A stretch of 26,310 bases of DNA from a virus. This document shows, one piece after another, positions 8,568 through 14,419 of this stretch; position 1 is the stretch's first letter, and every line of letters starts with the position of its first letter. Below the pieces are notes generated by a model, which did no database searches, was not told the origin of the DNA, and saw nothing but the letters and a program-made list of their open reading frames with translations. The position numbers and the translations under genes are program-made. The stretch lies in IMG/VR virus record IMGVR_UViG_3300003690_000287, positions 1-26,310 of that record. One strand, written 5' to 3'.

Positions 8568-8860
8568 CCACCGATTTTACTTATGAATATAAATCCGGCG
8601 TTATCATGCAGGACGGAGAGGACTTGGAAATCTCCACGTTGCTCACAATCCACGATGTGGCTGCGATCCTCGGCCTTCACCACTGCACCATCCGAAGATG
8701 GGTTCGCGCTGACAAGCTGGATGCTTTCAAGTTTGGAGACGCTGGAAATGCCACGCTGCGATTCAGGGCGCAAGACATTGACAAATTGCTTTTACAGAAG
8801 CTAATAAAGAATGCCGCGAAAAAGAAAAGAGATGCCGAGGATGGGAATACAACTAGTTAG
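8564..8860 (+). CDS. Excisionase-like HTH protein (second of a pair)
   Basis: This 98-residue protein is coupled to the preceding gene (ATGA) with GAGGGG just upstream. After an acidic N-terminal extension (residues 1-25), the segment LLTIHDVAAILGLHHCTIRRWVRADKLDAFKF is the same HTH_17 fold as its neighbour, followed by a wing (ATLRFRAQDIDKLLLQKL) and a lysine-rich tail. The shared architecture suggests an old duplication, with the second copy specialised by its N-terminal extension. It may act as excisionase or as regulator of the recombination operon. The two proteins could bind neighbouring half sites. Confidence 0.72.
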   Translation: MTTDFTYEYKSGVIMQDGEDLEISTLLTIHDVAAILGLHHCTIRRWVRADKLDAFKFGDAGNATLRFRAQDIDKLLLQKLIKNAAKKKRDAEDGNTTS

Positions 8861-9074
8861 CTTACCAGTTCCGCGTGGCGGGTATTGTTACATTTGCGAT
8901 GACCCGGATTGCGTTATCGTAGCAGCCGATACATCCATCGGCTACAATCTCTGCGGGGATTGCGCCGCGAGCGCATTGGCAATTGAAAAAACACTTTGCA
9001 TTCTGTTTCCACCCATGGGCATCCGCCACCCATTCCCCCATGAACACTTTCCAAACCGATTTCAGAATCTATGA
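8832..9074 (+). CDS. Small zinc-finger-like protein
   Basis: This is about 80 residues from the ATG at 8832. In-frame ATGs at 8811 and 8841 are equally possible, and none has a clear Shine-Dalgarno. Cysteines occur as CYICDDPDC and CGDC (C-x2-C-x4-C, then C-x2-C), which fits a zinc-binding knuckle. The rest is unremarkable. It overlaps the second HTH gene and, by ATGA, recT, so it belongs to the recombination operon. The role is unknown. Confidence 0.6.
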   Translation: MPRMGIQLVSLPVPRGGYCYICDDPDCVIVAADTSIGYNLCGDCAASALAIEKTLCILFPPMGIRHPFPHEHFPNRFQNL

Positions 9075-9823
9075 CAACAACAGCACTAACTAAAAACACG
9101 AAGAAGCTCAAAGACCTAATCAGCAGCGACAAGTTCAAGGAGCAAATGGCCTTGGCCCTACCAAAGCACCTCACGCCAGACAGAATGGCGCGGGTCGCTC
9201 TAACCACGTTACTCAAGACGCCCAAGCTGGGAGAATGCGACCCAGCCAGCGTGCTGCAAGCACTGATGACTTGCAGCCAGCATGGCATTGAGCCGGACGG
9301 GCGCAGAGCCTACCTTATACCCTTTGGAAAGCAGTGCCAGCTTATCATCGGCTATCAAGGGCTGGTTGAACTCATGCTTAACGCCGAGGACATATCTAAC
9401 ATCTACGCCAAGGAGGTTCGGGCGAACGACGAATTTGACTATAATAAAGGCGAGCTAATCACCCACCGCTTTGACCTCGGCAATGATCGGGGCGACATCG
9501 TGGGGGCTTACTGCCTCATCCGTTACAAAGACGGCCATGAGAAGTGTGAGGTGATGGACATGAGCGAGCTGGAAGCGGTTAAGAATTGCAGCAAGGCAAA
9601 GGCGAGCGGCCCTTATCAATCTTTTCCAGCGGAAATGTACAAAAAAATCGTCGTGAAAAGAGCCAGCAAAATGTGCAGCCTCGCCCCCTCTCTCCGAGAT
9701 GCCATTGAGTCGGACGATGACCAGTTCAAGTTCAACGACAAGCCCAAACGCGCCAAGGCTACGCATGAAGATATGTTCACCGAGAATGTTGTCGCAGAGG
9801 AAACCGAGGAGGTATCGCGATGA
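9071..9823 (+). CDS. recT: RecT-family single-strand annealing protein
   Basis: This 250-residue protein has the RecT core: TPDRMARVALTTLLKTPKLGECDPASVLQALMTCSQHGIEPDGRRAYLIPFGKQCQLIIGYQGLVELML, then YAKEVRANDEF, a GAYCLIRYKDGH strand, and the closing EMYKKIVVKRASKMCSLAP. The family binds single-stranded DNA and anneals complementary strands without ATP, working with a 5'-3' exonuclease. The exonuclease is the next gene (ATGA overlap), so the pair forms a phage recombination system analogous to RecE/RecT. Length is close to the usual 250-300. The C-terminal 30 residues are acidic and probably flexible. Confidence 0.95.
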   Translation: MTTTALTKNTKKLKDLISSDKFKEQMALALPKHLTPDRMARVALTTLLKTPKLGECDPASVLQALMTCSQHGIEPDGRRAYLIPFGKQCQLIIGYQGLVELMLNAEDISNIYAKEVRANDEFDYNKGELITHRFDLGNDRGDIVGAYCLIRYKDGHEKCEVMDMSELEAVKNCSKAKASGPYQSFPAEMYKKIVVKRASKMCSLAPSLRDAIESDDDQFKFNDKPKRAKATHEDMFTENVVAEETEEVSR

Positions 9824-10644
9824 ACTGCACACGCGATGTCAGGGCAGGGTGGCCGAGTGCTTCAGCAATGGAGAACTTATCCCTTTGTCCTGGCTCCTTT
9901 GCGGCACAAAAGGATATAGCTGAAGAGCAGATGTCCTTTGACGCCATGGCTGGCATCCGCATCCATTCCTATCTTGAAGGGGTGGATGATCTAGTGCTGA
10001 ATGTTGAAGAACAGGACATTTCGGATGAACTGGAGATGAAGCGGGAAACAGTGATCGCGGAACTATTCCCCAAGCCGGGAAAGAAACCGCCCACGGTGAT
10101 GAAGGAGCATCGGATGTGGCTCTCACCTCCCGCCATGGGTGCGCCCGTCAACTTCAGCGGCATGGCGGATCACATAGTGATTCAAAGTTCAACAGCCCTG
10201 ATAGTGGATTACAAGACAGGTCGCGGGGAGGTAACGCCGAGCAGCCGCAATCTGCAACTGCTCGCCTTGGCGGTACTGCTCAAGGAAAACTTTCCCAAGG
10301 TTCGCAAGGTTCACACCGCCATCCTCCAGACTCGCGAGGATGTTGAGGTGGCAACCTTTACCCCCAAGCAGTTAAAGGAGGGAAAGGAATTGCTGCTCTC
10401 CATCCTTGAGTTGGCCCTGACTCCCTCGGCCCGAAGGTTCGCAGGGGAGAAGCAATGTAAGTGGTGCAAGTTTAAGACCCAATGCCCGGAAGCCTTGGGC
10501 GCAATGCTCACACTCGTTCAGGTAACAGAGTTAACTGACCCAGATCACCGACTCACAAGAAGCATTCAACCGGCTGCGCGAGGACAAGCTCATCAGCCCA
10601 GAAGAATTTCTCAAGGCAGTGAAGATTTCTGTGCGCCAACTTGA
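9820..10644 (+). CDS. PD-(D/E)XK exonuclease, Cas4/RecB-like (in-frame part)
   Basis: In frame this reads as 274 residues. Nuclease landmarks are H49 (GIRIHSYL), D117 (SGMADHIVI) and D130-x-K132 (LIVDYKTGRGE), the RecB/lambda-exonuclease-type site. C23 (SLCPGS) with C213, C216 and C222 (CKWCKFKTQC) matches the one-plus-three cysteine pattern of Fe-S nucleases such as Cas4 and AddB. It resembles phage DUF2800-type nucleases and would resect double-strand ends for RecT. After about residue 240 the in-frame sequence (RLTRSIQPAARGQAHQP) stops looking like protein, while the +1 frame becomes strongly coding to 10762. The natural protein is therefore probably about 314 residues and the frame is interrupted near 10540. 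Confidence 0.88.
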   Translation: MNCTRDVRAGWPSASAMENLSLCPGSFAAQKDIAEEQMSFDAMAGIRIHSYLEGVDDLVLNVEEQDISDELEMKRETVIAELFPKPGKKPPTVMKEHRMWLSPPAMGAPVNFSGMADHIVIQSSTALIVDYKTGRGEVTPSSRNLQLLALAVLLKENFPKVRKVHTAILQTREDVEVATFTPKQLKEGKELLLSILELALTPSARRFAGEKQCKWCKFKTQCPEALGAMLTLVQVTELTDPDHRLTRSIQPAARGQAHQPRRISQGSEDFCAPT

Positions 10645-10762
10645 GGCGGGGGTATGCGCTACCACAGGAAAGAAAAAGGGCGAGGCTTTCAATGCTGTCG
10701 CCGACTCATTGGAGGGACTTATCCAATTGTCCCAAGACCAACCACGTTTAACCAAGGAATAA
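10541..10762 (+). CDS. C-terminal segment of the exonuclease in the +1 frame
   Basis: This frame is open from just after the TAA at 10532-10534 to the TAA at 10760-10762. It encodes a regular helical sequence (ITDSQEAFNRLREDKL, then SPEEFLKAVKISVRQLEAG). No ATG, GTG or TTG occurs before GTG 10619. That GTG has AAGG six bases upstream and could alone give a 47-residue protein, but protein-like sequence begins well before it. The stop lies one base before the next gene's ATG, and AAGGA inside this segment is that gene's ribosome binding site. The best reading is that it continues the exonuclease through a +1 shift at GAC-C-CAG, whether mutational, technical or programmed. Confidence 0.6.
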   Translation, partial: QITDSQEAFNRLREDKLISPEEFLKAVKISVRQLEAGVCATTGKKKGEAFNAVADSLEGLIQLSQDQPRLTKE

Positions 10763-10763
10763 T

Positions 10764-11129
10764 ATGCCAGAAGAAAAAAGAAAGTTACAACCGGGCCGAT
10801 TCTCAATCACGCAGCAGGTGGAGAAGAAGGCAGAGAAACCCACATACCCAGACTTTAAGGGATTGTGGAACGACGATGGAAACCTGAAGTCAATTAGCTT
10901 CTGGATCAACGGGACGCTGGGGGAGGAATTCAATATCTCCGGGAGCATTGAACCGTTCAAGGACTACTCAAAGAAGGATGGGCCGTCTGTTCCAACGCCC
11001 ATGACCACTGATGAATCCAAGAAAGCCTTTGCGAATGTGATAGAGAGCTTGGAAGAGGGCGAGCCGCCCAAGACTGTGGAACAAAGCCTACCCGCCCCCA
11101 AGGCTGAAGAGGATGACGTACCGTTTTAA
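10764..11129 (+). CDS. SSB-like protein with DDVPF tail
   Basis: This 121-residue protein starts at the ATG after AAGGA. Residues about 27-66 (YPDFKGLWNDDGNLKSISFWINGTLGEEF) form a compact beta-rich core, too short for a classical OB fold to be certain. A proline- and acid-rich linker follows, and the last residues are EEDDVPF. That ending matches the conserved C-terminal tip of bacterial SSB proteins (DDDIPF), which recruits replication and repair partners. Position between the RecT/exonuclease pair and replication genes supports a single-strand DNA-related role. It could instead be a decoy that uses the host SSB-interaction network. The N-terminal fold is unrecognised. Confidence 0.55.
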   Translation: MPEEKRKLQPGRFSITQQVEKKAEKPTYPDFKGLWNDDGNLKSISFWINGTLGEEFNISGSIEPFKDYSKKDGPSVPTPMTTDESKKAFANVIESLEEGEPPKTVEQSLPAPKAEEDDVPF

Positions 11130-11863
11130 TGGCTGGTGTGGTTGACAGCTACGGGTTCATGCAACTCGACCCGTTCCTACGGTGCAACTCGCACTGGGTA
11201 AGGGACTTCTTTCCCATTGATGATGGCGAGACGCTCAAGGATGCCAATCGCACAGGAGCCTACAAGCATCAGGAGATCGTAAAGGTGCTGCCCAACTACA
11301 CCGAGCGTGAGCTTTCCGAGCGTGAGCTTTTGCAGCGCAGGGGAGTGTTTGACTGGGAGGAACTCCTAACGGATGCGTATGGCGATGACGGGGAGTATGT
11401 TAACTGGCATTGGGTCCGGCATGAGATTGAAGAAGACGCCGAGGAGCGCAAGAAGGAACTGGCAACATGGCGCAAGAGCAAATCGTCACGGGCAAGATAC
11501 AAGCCCGATGGGGTGCGGGTTTTCCCTCCCATGCCTTGGCCTCCTCCCAAGCCCTCTCGCCCAGTTAAACCAAAGCCCTTCTTTGGCGATGGCAAGACGA
11601 GTTGGCGTAAAGCAAAGCCACACAACTGGGATCACTTGAATTGTGAGGAAACCGAGTTGGTTCGCAGTCTTGCCAATCCTAGCCCCCAGGACCCGCCCCA
11701 AGTAAAGCAACTCATTGAGCGAATCAAAAAAGAACTAAAGAGGGACATGGGTAAGGCTATGGAATCTGCCGAAGTTCATGTTGCTTGGGGAATCTTTTTC
11801 AACTCCCTGAAAGAAATCCCAAAGCTCCGAGAGAAGCTGAAAGAGATTAACTATGAAATTTAG
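11129..11863 (+). CDS. Hypothetical protein with proline-rich linker
   Basis: This 244-residue protein is coupled to the previous gene by TAATG. The N-terminal 60 residues (MQLDPFLRCNSHWVRDFFPIDDGE) are globular, followed by charged helices. A proline-rich linker lies around residues 130-150 (PPMPWPPPKPSRPVKPKP), and the C-terminal helical domain is rich in Lys/Glu and ends KLREKLKEINYEI. A perfect 15-base tandem duplication encodes ERELS/ERELL in the N-terminal part. I do not recognise the family. Its place among RecT, SSB-like and DnaA-like genes suggests a replication accessory protein. The stop codon abuts the folded element at 11864. Confidence 0.7.
   Translation: MAGVVDSYGFMQLDPFLRCNSHWVRDFFPIDDGETLKDANRTGAYKHQEIVKVLPNYTERELSERELLQRRGVFDWEELLTDAYGDDGEYVNWHWVRHEIEEDAEERKKELATWRKSKSSRARYKPDGVRVFPPMPWPPPKPSRPVKPKPFFGDGKTSWRKAKPHNWDHLNCEETELVRSLANPSPQDPPQVKQLIERIKKELKRDMGKAMESAEVHVAWGIFFNSLKEIPKLREKLKEINYEI
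11301..11330 (+). repeat. Perfect 15-bp tandem duplication
   Basis: CCGAGCGTGAGCTTT occurs twice head to tail inside the preceding gene and keeps the frame, adding five residues. The absence of silent differences indicates a recent duplication or slippage. Confidence 0.9.
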
Positions 11864-11957
11864 CCGACACGCAGCGGTCTACCGGGTTCGCCTCCTAGCT
11901 AGGCGGGGTGCATCCACTCCGGCTATTCAAAAACCCGCGTTGCGTGTCGGTGCTTTT
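11864..11957 (+). ncRNA. Cloverleaf-like structured element of unknown class
   Basis: Directly after a stop codon, 13 bases (11864-11876, CCGACACGCAGCG) pair with 11938-11950 (CGTTGCGTGTCGG), with only one G-T pair. Stacked on this is CGGGTT/AACCCG (11883-11888 with 11932-11937). Inside are a 5-bp hairpin with a 7-base loop (CGCCT-CCTAGCT-AGGCG, 11889-11905) and a hairpin GGGTG-CATC-CACTC (11906-11919), then an A-rich single strand. GCTTTT follows the outer stem, as after an intrinsic terminator. It has no tRNA T-arm consensus or CCA-type end. It could be a small RNA, an attenuator, or a DNA structure such as an origin, since it lies just upstream of the DnaA-like gene. The strand is assumed from the T-tract. 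Confidence 0.6.
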
Positions 11958-11965
11958 AACATAAT

Positions 11966-12079
11966 ATGAAAACCAAAACCAAACAGGAACAAATCAACCA
12001 GATTGTCGCGGCAGTGGCAAAGGTCACAGGTGTTAGCGTGCCAACCATGTTGTCCAGACTGCGAACACCGATGAAGTAG
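11966..12079 (+). CDS. DnaA domain IV-like protein, N-terminal fragment
   Basis: This short frame encodes 37 residues ending at TAG 12077-12079: a basic start (MKTKTKQEQINQIVAAVAK) followed by VTGVSVPTMLSRLRT. This matches the first part of bacterial DnaA domain IV (I..IV......v....l.sr.R). The rest of the domain lies in another frame and starts at GTG 12079 inside the stop (TAGTG). The gene is therefore either a single frame-broken protein or a stop-start coupled pair. No strong Shine-Dalgarno precedes the ATG, which sits just after the folded element. Confidence 0.55.
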   Translation: MKTKTKQEQINQIVAAVAKVTGVSVPTMLSRLRTPMK

Positions 12080-12318
12080 TGGAAGCGCGGTGGATTGCTT
12101 GGCATTACATCCATTGCCATTTGGGCCTTCAATGCGCCGTAATTGGCCGTAGATGGGGCAACGGCGTGAACCATGCGACCGTCATTCATGGCCTCAAACA
12201 AATAGCGTACCGCTTAATGTACGCGAGAGATTGGGACTTGCGCCCGATGATGGAGGACGTTGCCGAGGTACTGAAGATTGAGCCGAAGCTGCCCAAGGCG
12301 CAAGGGAGGTGGGTGTGA
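12079..12318 (+). CDS. DnaA domain IV-like DNA-binding protein, C-terminal part
   Basis: This 79-residue frame starts at GTG overlapping the upstream TAG. EARWIAWHYIHCHLGLQCAVIGRRWGNGVNHATVIHGLKQI closely follows DnaA domain IV (eARqiamYl.......iG..FG.RDHsTVihA), including the box that reads DnaA-box DNA; here VNHATVIHG replaces RDHSTVIHA. Helix 1 of the domain sits in the preceding fragment. The ATPase domains of DnaA are absent, so it would bind origin-like sites without loading helicase. It may mark the phage origin or interfere with host DnaA. The C-terminal 25 residues are a charged tail. The stop is followed by the ATG of the RusA-like remnant. Confidence 0.7.
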   Translation: MEARWIAWHYIHCHLGLQCAVIGRRWGNGVNHATVIHGLKQIAYRLMYARDWDLRPMMEDVAEVLKIEPKLPKAQGRWV

Positions 12319-12521
12319 ATGATTCGCGTGGAAACAAAGATTCCCGTGCCGAGTCTAAACAAGCTCTTCGCATTGAACCATTGGCAGCGGAAGAAGCTCA
12401 AGGAGGAGATATTCAAAGAAGTGTGGTTAGCATTACTAGCTACAGAAACCGGTTGCTCGACCCGGACAATTTGTGTGTTAAATACCATATTGATGCAATC
12501 CGCCTCGCCAAAATTGAATGA
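12319..12521 (+). pseudogene. RusA-like Holliday-junction resolvase remnant, frameshifted and truncated
   Basis: The frame beginning at ATG 12319 encodes IPVPSLNKLFALNHWQRKKLKEE, the N-terminal signature of phage RusA-like resolvases. Near 12430 the similarity jumps by -1 to the frame ending at TGA 12521, which encodes ITSYRNRLLDPDNLCVKYHIDAIRLAKIE, the central RusA block with its conserved DPDN acidic residues. The two blocks are closer together than in family members. The C-terminal part, normally beginning with a DD motif, is missing because the frame stops and a new gene starts (ATGA). I read this as a decayed gene. A programmed shift would still leave a protein lacking its last third. 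Confidence 0.6.
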
Positions 12522-12679
12522 CCGAGTACGACTTTAGCGACGACGAATTGCAAGATGAGCCGGTGAATGAATGCCCGGAGTGCGGGACAATGCGATGGTT
12601 TGAAGCTGGCAGCAGCAATATGCTCGTTTGCCATGAATGTGGCTACGGCGAAAGGGAAGATGAAGTTCGGGGAGATTGA
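12518..12679 (+). CDS. Small zinc-ribbon protein
   Basis: This 53-residue gene starts at an ATG that overlaps the preceding TGA (ATGA). An acidic N-terminus (MTEYDFSDDELQDEP) is followed by CPEC-x17-CHECGYGER, a textbook zinc ribbon. Such single-domain ribbons are common in phage genomes, and their partners are unknown. It overlaps the next gene by 20 bases. Confidence 0.7.
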   Translation: MTEYDFSDDELQDEPVNECPECGTMRWFEAGSSNMLVCHECGYGEREDEVRGD

Positions 12680-12842
12680 AGAATGGGAGAACATCGCCCG
12701 CAAGATGCTGGCAGACCCCCATGCAAGCAGGAGTGAAGTGGATAGTGTGCTGATCGGAATAACCAGGAGTAAGGACATATGGCTGATAAAGGAACTGGAG
12801 AAGAAGAGAAAAAAGGCGTGGACGGCGGCGAGCAACTCGTAA
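12660..12842 (+). CDS. Hypothetical small helical protein
   Basis: I choose the ATG at 12660 (MKFGEIEEWENIARKML), giving 60 residues, because GAAAGGGAAG precedes it at good spacing. Upstream in-frame residues would overlap the zinc ribbon and read as shadow. The protein is helical and charged and ends in a lysine-rich stretch (ELEKKRKKAWTAASNS). No family is recognised. It overlaps the next gene, which starts at 12779, by 64 bases. Confidence 0.6.
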   Translation: MKFGEIEEWENIARKMLADPHASRSEVDSVLIGITRSKDIWLIKELEKKRKKAWTAASNS

Positions 12843-13045
12843 CCTCTTACCCGGAGGTGGACAAGTTTGTGGATAAATTCGCCATTGAACTGGATGATGC
12901 GAATATCACCGCAACCATGTTTATTCACCGATTCCTGTTCAAATATTACATGGCGGCAAGGGGTCGATATGGAAAGGAATGGGAACAGATGGCACGCCGC
13001 CGCATGGATCGCGTAATCACCCAAATAGTGGATGACCTTGAGTGA
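12779..13045 (+). CDS. Hypothetical small protein
   Basis: This 88-residue protein has an ATG preceded by an AGGAGTAAGG purine tract. The first 20 residues are low-complexity and acidic/lysine-rich. The remainder is helical (DKFVDKFAIELDDANITATMFIHRFLFKYYMAARGRYGKEWEQMARRRMDRV), with an aromatic patch and a basic helix. No family is recognised. The stop is shared with the start of the 27-residue membrane protein (GTGA). Confidence 0.6.
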   Translation: MADKGTGEEEKKGVDGGEQLVTSYPEVDKFVDKFAIELDDANITATMFIHRFLFKYYMAARGRYGKEWEQMARRRMDRVITQIVDDLE

Positions 13046-13125
13046 AAGATAAAGACCTCAAGCTCGCCATCGACATCCTGCTGGTGCTGGGGATGCTCTG
13101 GTTGCTTTATATGATTAGTAAATGA
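13042..13125 (+). CDS. 27-residue single-span membrane microprotein
   Basis: This GTG-started gene overlaps the stop of the gene before (GTGA) and the start of the gene after (ATGA). It encodes a charged N-terminus (MKDKDLK) and then LAIDILLVLGMLWLLYMI, one clear transmembrane helix, ending ISK. Four-base overlaps on both sides make it likely to be a translated gene despite its size. The function is unknown; possibilities include a regulator of a membrane process or a superinfection factor. Confidence 0.6.
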   Translation: MKDKDLKLAIDILLVLGMLWLLYMISK

Positions 13126-13709
13126 TCCTGTCACTCGACATCCCGCCTCTAGCAAAGCAATACGCTTGGCTTTTCCTCCGCCAGAACAACATGGGGCAAC
13201 GCGGGACGTTTGACGGCACAAAAGAACAGCAGTACACCGGCTTGCTTGGCGAGATTTGTTTCAAAAGGCTCACCACCGGCCTCTGGCCCATGCTGGAGTC
13301 AGGTTATGACGGTGGCTTTGACCTCACGCTCGACAATCGGCGGGTGGATGTCAAAACCATGGGTCGTAACGTCCGTGTAAGGCCCGATTTCGTTCACAAC
13401 TTTGTGATGAAACAAGCCAATTTAGCCGCCGAGACGCTAATCTTCCAATCTCTCATCAAAAAAACGTCCACACTTGAGGTATGCGGCTGGATAAACAAGT
13501 CCGAGGCATTGGGACAGGGGGAAATCATCCCCAAAGGAGCCGTCAGGACGCGGAAGGACGGAACCACCTTCACTACAGGGGCGGAGCTTCTGGAAGTCCC
13601 ACAGGCCATCCTGAAGCCCTTCAGCGGCCATCTAAACATCCCCTTGGAAGAGTCCCGCATGGTTGGCCCACTGTTCCCCAAGGAACATTTACAGATTGCG
13701 CTATTATGA
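13122..13709 (+). CDS. PD-(D/E)XK nuclease-like protein
   Basis: This 195-residue protein starts at an ATGA overlap. E44 in GLLGEICFKRL, D67 in GGFDLTLDN and D76-x-K78 in RRVDVKTMG match the alpha-beta-beta order of a PD-(D/E)XK nuclease core (E...D...(D/E)xK). Downstream strands (ETLIFQSLIK, EVCGWINKSEAL) fit the same fold, and a positively charged segment (AVRTRKDG) could contact DNA. Length fits small phage endonucleases. It may process replication or recombination intermediates or degrade host DNA, and the sequence cannot tell which. It is coupled by ATGA to the replication protein gene. Confidence 0.75.
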   Translation: MILSLDIPPLAKQYAWLFLRQNNMGQRGTFDGTKEQQYTGLLGEICFKRLTTGLWPMLESGYDGGFDLTLDNRRVDVKTMGRNVRVRPDFVHNFVMKQANLAAETLIFQSLIKKTSTLEVCGWINKSEALGQGEIIPKGAVRTRKDGTTFTTGAELLEVPQAILKPFSGHLNIPLEESRMVGPLFPKEHLQIALL

Positions 13710-14419
13710 AAGACAAAGACAGACTATTCCAATTCCCATTCTTCCCAGCAGACTTTCTGGTAAGCACCATGCTGATGACTCCGGCGGAGGTGGGCGGGTA
13801 TATGCGCCTCTTATGCCACTCCTGGTTGGAGGATGGAATCCCTTGGAAAAGCAAATCACATATTGCCCGTTTGGCTGGCGTTTCCACATCAAAATTGGAC
13901 ACAATCACAACCAGATTTTACATAGACGATGAAAAGCGATTAAGACACCCACGGCTGGAGGCGGTTCGGAAAGAGGTGATGGCTTTAAGAGATAAGCGCG
14001 TAAAAGCAGGGAGAATCGGAGGATTGGCAAGTAAGCAGTCGTTAACGATTGCCGAAGCAAAAGGGAAGCAAAAAAGCAGCACCGCTCAACCAAGCAAAAC
14101 AAAACAAATCACATCAAAACATATAAACCCCCATAGCCCCCTTTCCACCGCTGATAGGATTGGCCTTGAACACGCTCAAAAGCTATTGGCCGAGGAGATC
14201 AAAAACATCCTCAACGGCAGATGCTTGGATGCCACAGGAGATGTCATTAGCTGGAACCGCCAAGATGATCCTGACCGACTCCGCGAACTACGGGAGAAGG
14301 AAAGAGAAATCAAATCCACGCTCATGTCCTTCTCACCGCGTGAGGCACAGCAAGCCGACATCCCGCCGGGTATCGCCGGGATTGCAGAACTACTCGCACG
14401 CGGGAAAAAAGCCTCCTAG
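13706..14419 (+). CDS. DUF1376-type phage replication protein
   Basis: The chosen start is the ATG at 13706, which overlaps the previous stop (ATGA), giving 237 residues. The N-terminus FQFPFFPADFLVSTMLMTPAEVGGYMRLLCHSWLEDGIPWKSKSHIARLAGVS matches the DUF1376/YdaU domain: a winged-helix-like module in proteins at the position of phage replication initiators. A basic linker (about residues 90-130, Lys/Ser/Thr/Gln-rich) and a helical C-terminus follow. By position it may act as replisome organiser, recruiting host helicase at an origin. It is the last rightward gene; its stop CTAG is shared in antisense with a small leftward gene. Confidence 0.8.
   Translation: MKDKDRLFQFPFFPADFLVSTMLMTPAEVGGYMRLLCHSWLEDGIPWKSKSHIARLAGVSTSKLDTITTRFYIDDEKRLRHPRLEAVRKEVMALRDKRVKAGRIGGLASKQSLTIAEAKGKQKSSTAQPSKTKQITSKHINPHSPLSTADRIGLEHAQKLLAEEIKNILNGRCLDATGDVISWNRQDDPDRLRELREKEREIKSTLMSFSPREAQQADIPPGIAGIAELLARGKKAS

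Noticed and set aside
7437-8571. Long antisense frames (264 and 227 codons) opposite integrase
   Set aside because: They lie wholly or mostly over the well-supported integrase gene, have no family character, and are explained by its codon composition.
10530-10545. Canonical programmed frameshift site at the exonuclease break
   Set aside because: No X-XXY-YYZ heptamer and no RF2-type signal. A CCC run is present but is not a known strong +1 site.
11864-11957. tRNA or HDV-like ribozyme
   Set aside because: The outer stem is too long for an acceptor, and there is no T-arm sequence. For an HDV-like fold no 5' strand pairs with the segment that would be the second half of P1.
13481-13705. Extended N-terminus of the replication protein
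   Set aside because: It overlaps the nuclease gene by 225 bases and reads as nonsense before the coupled ATG at 13706.
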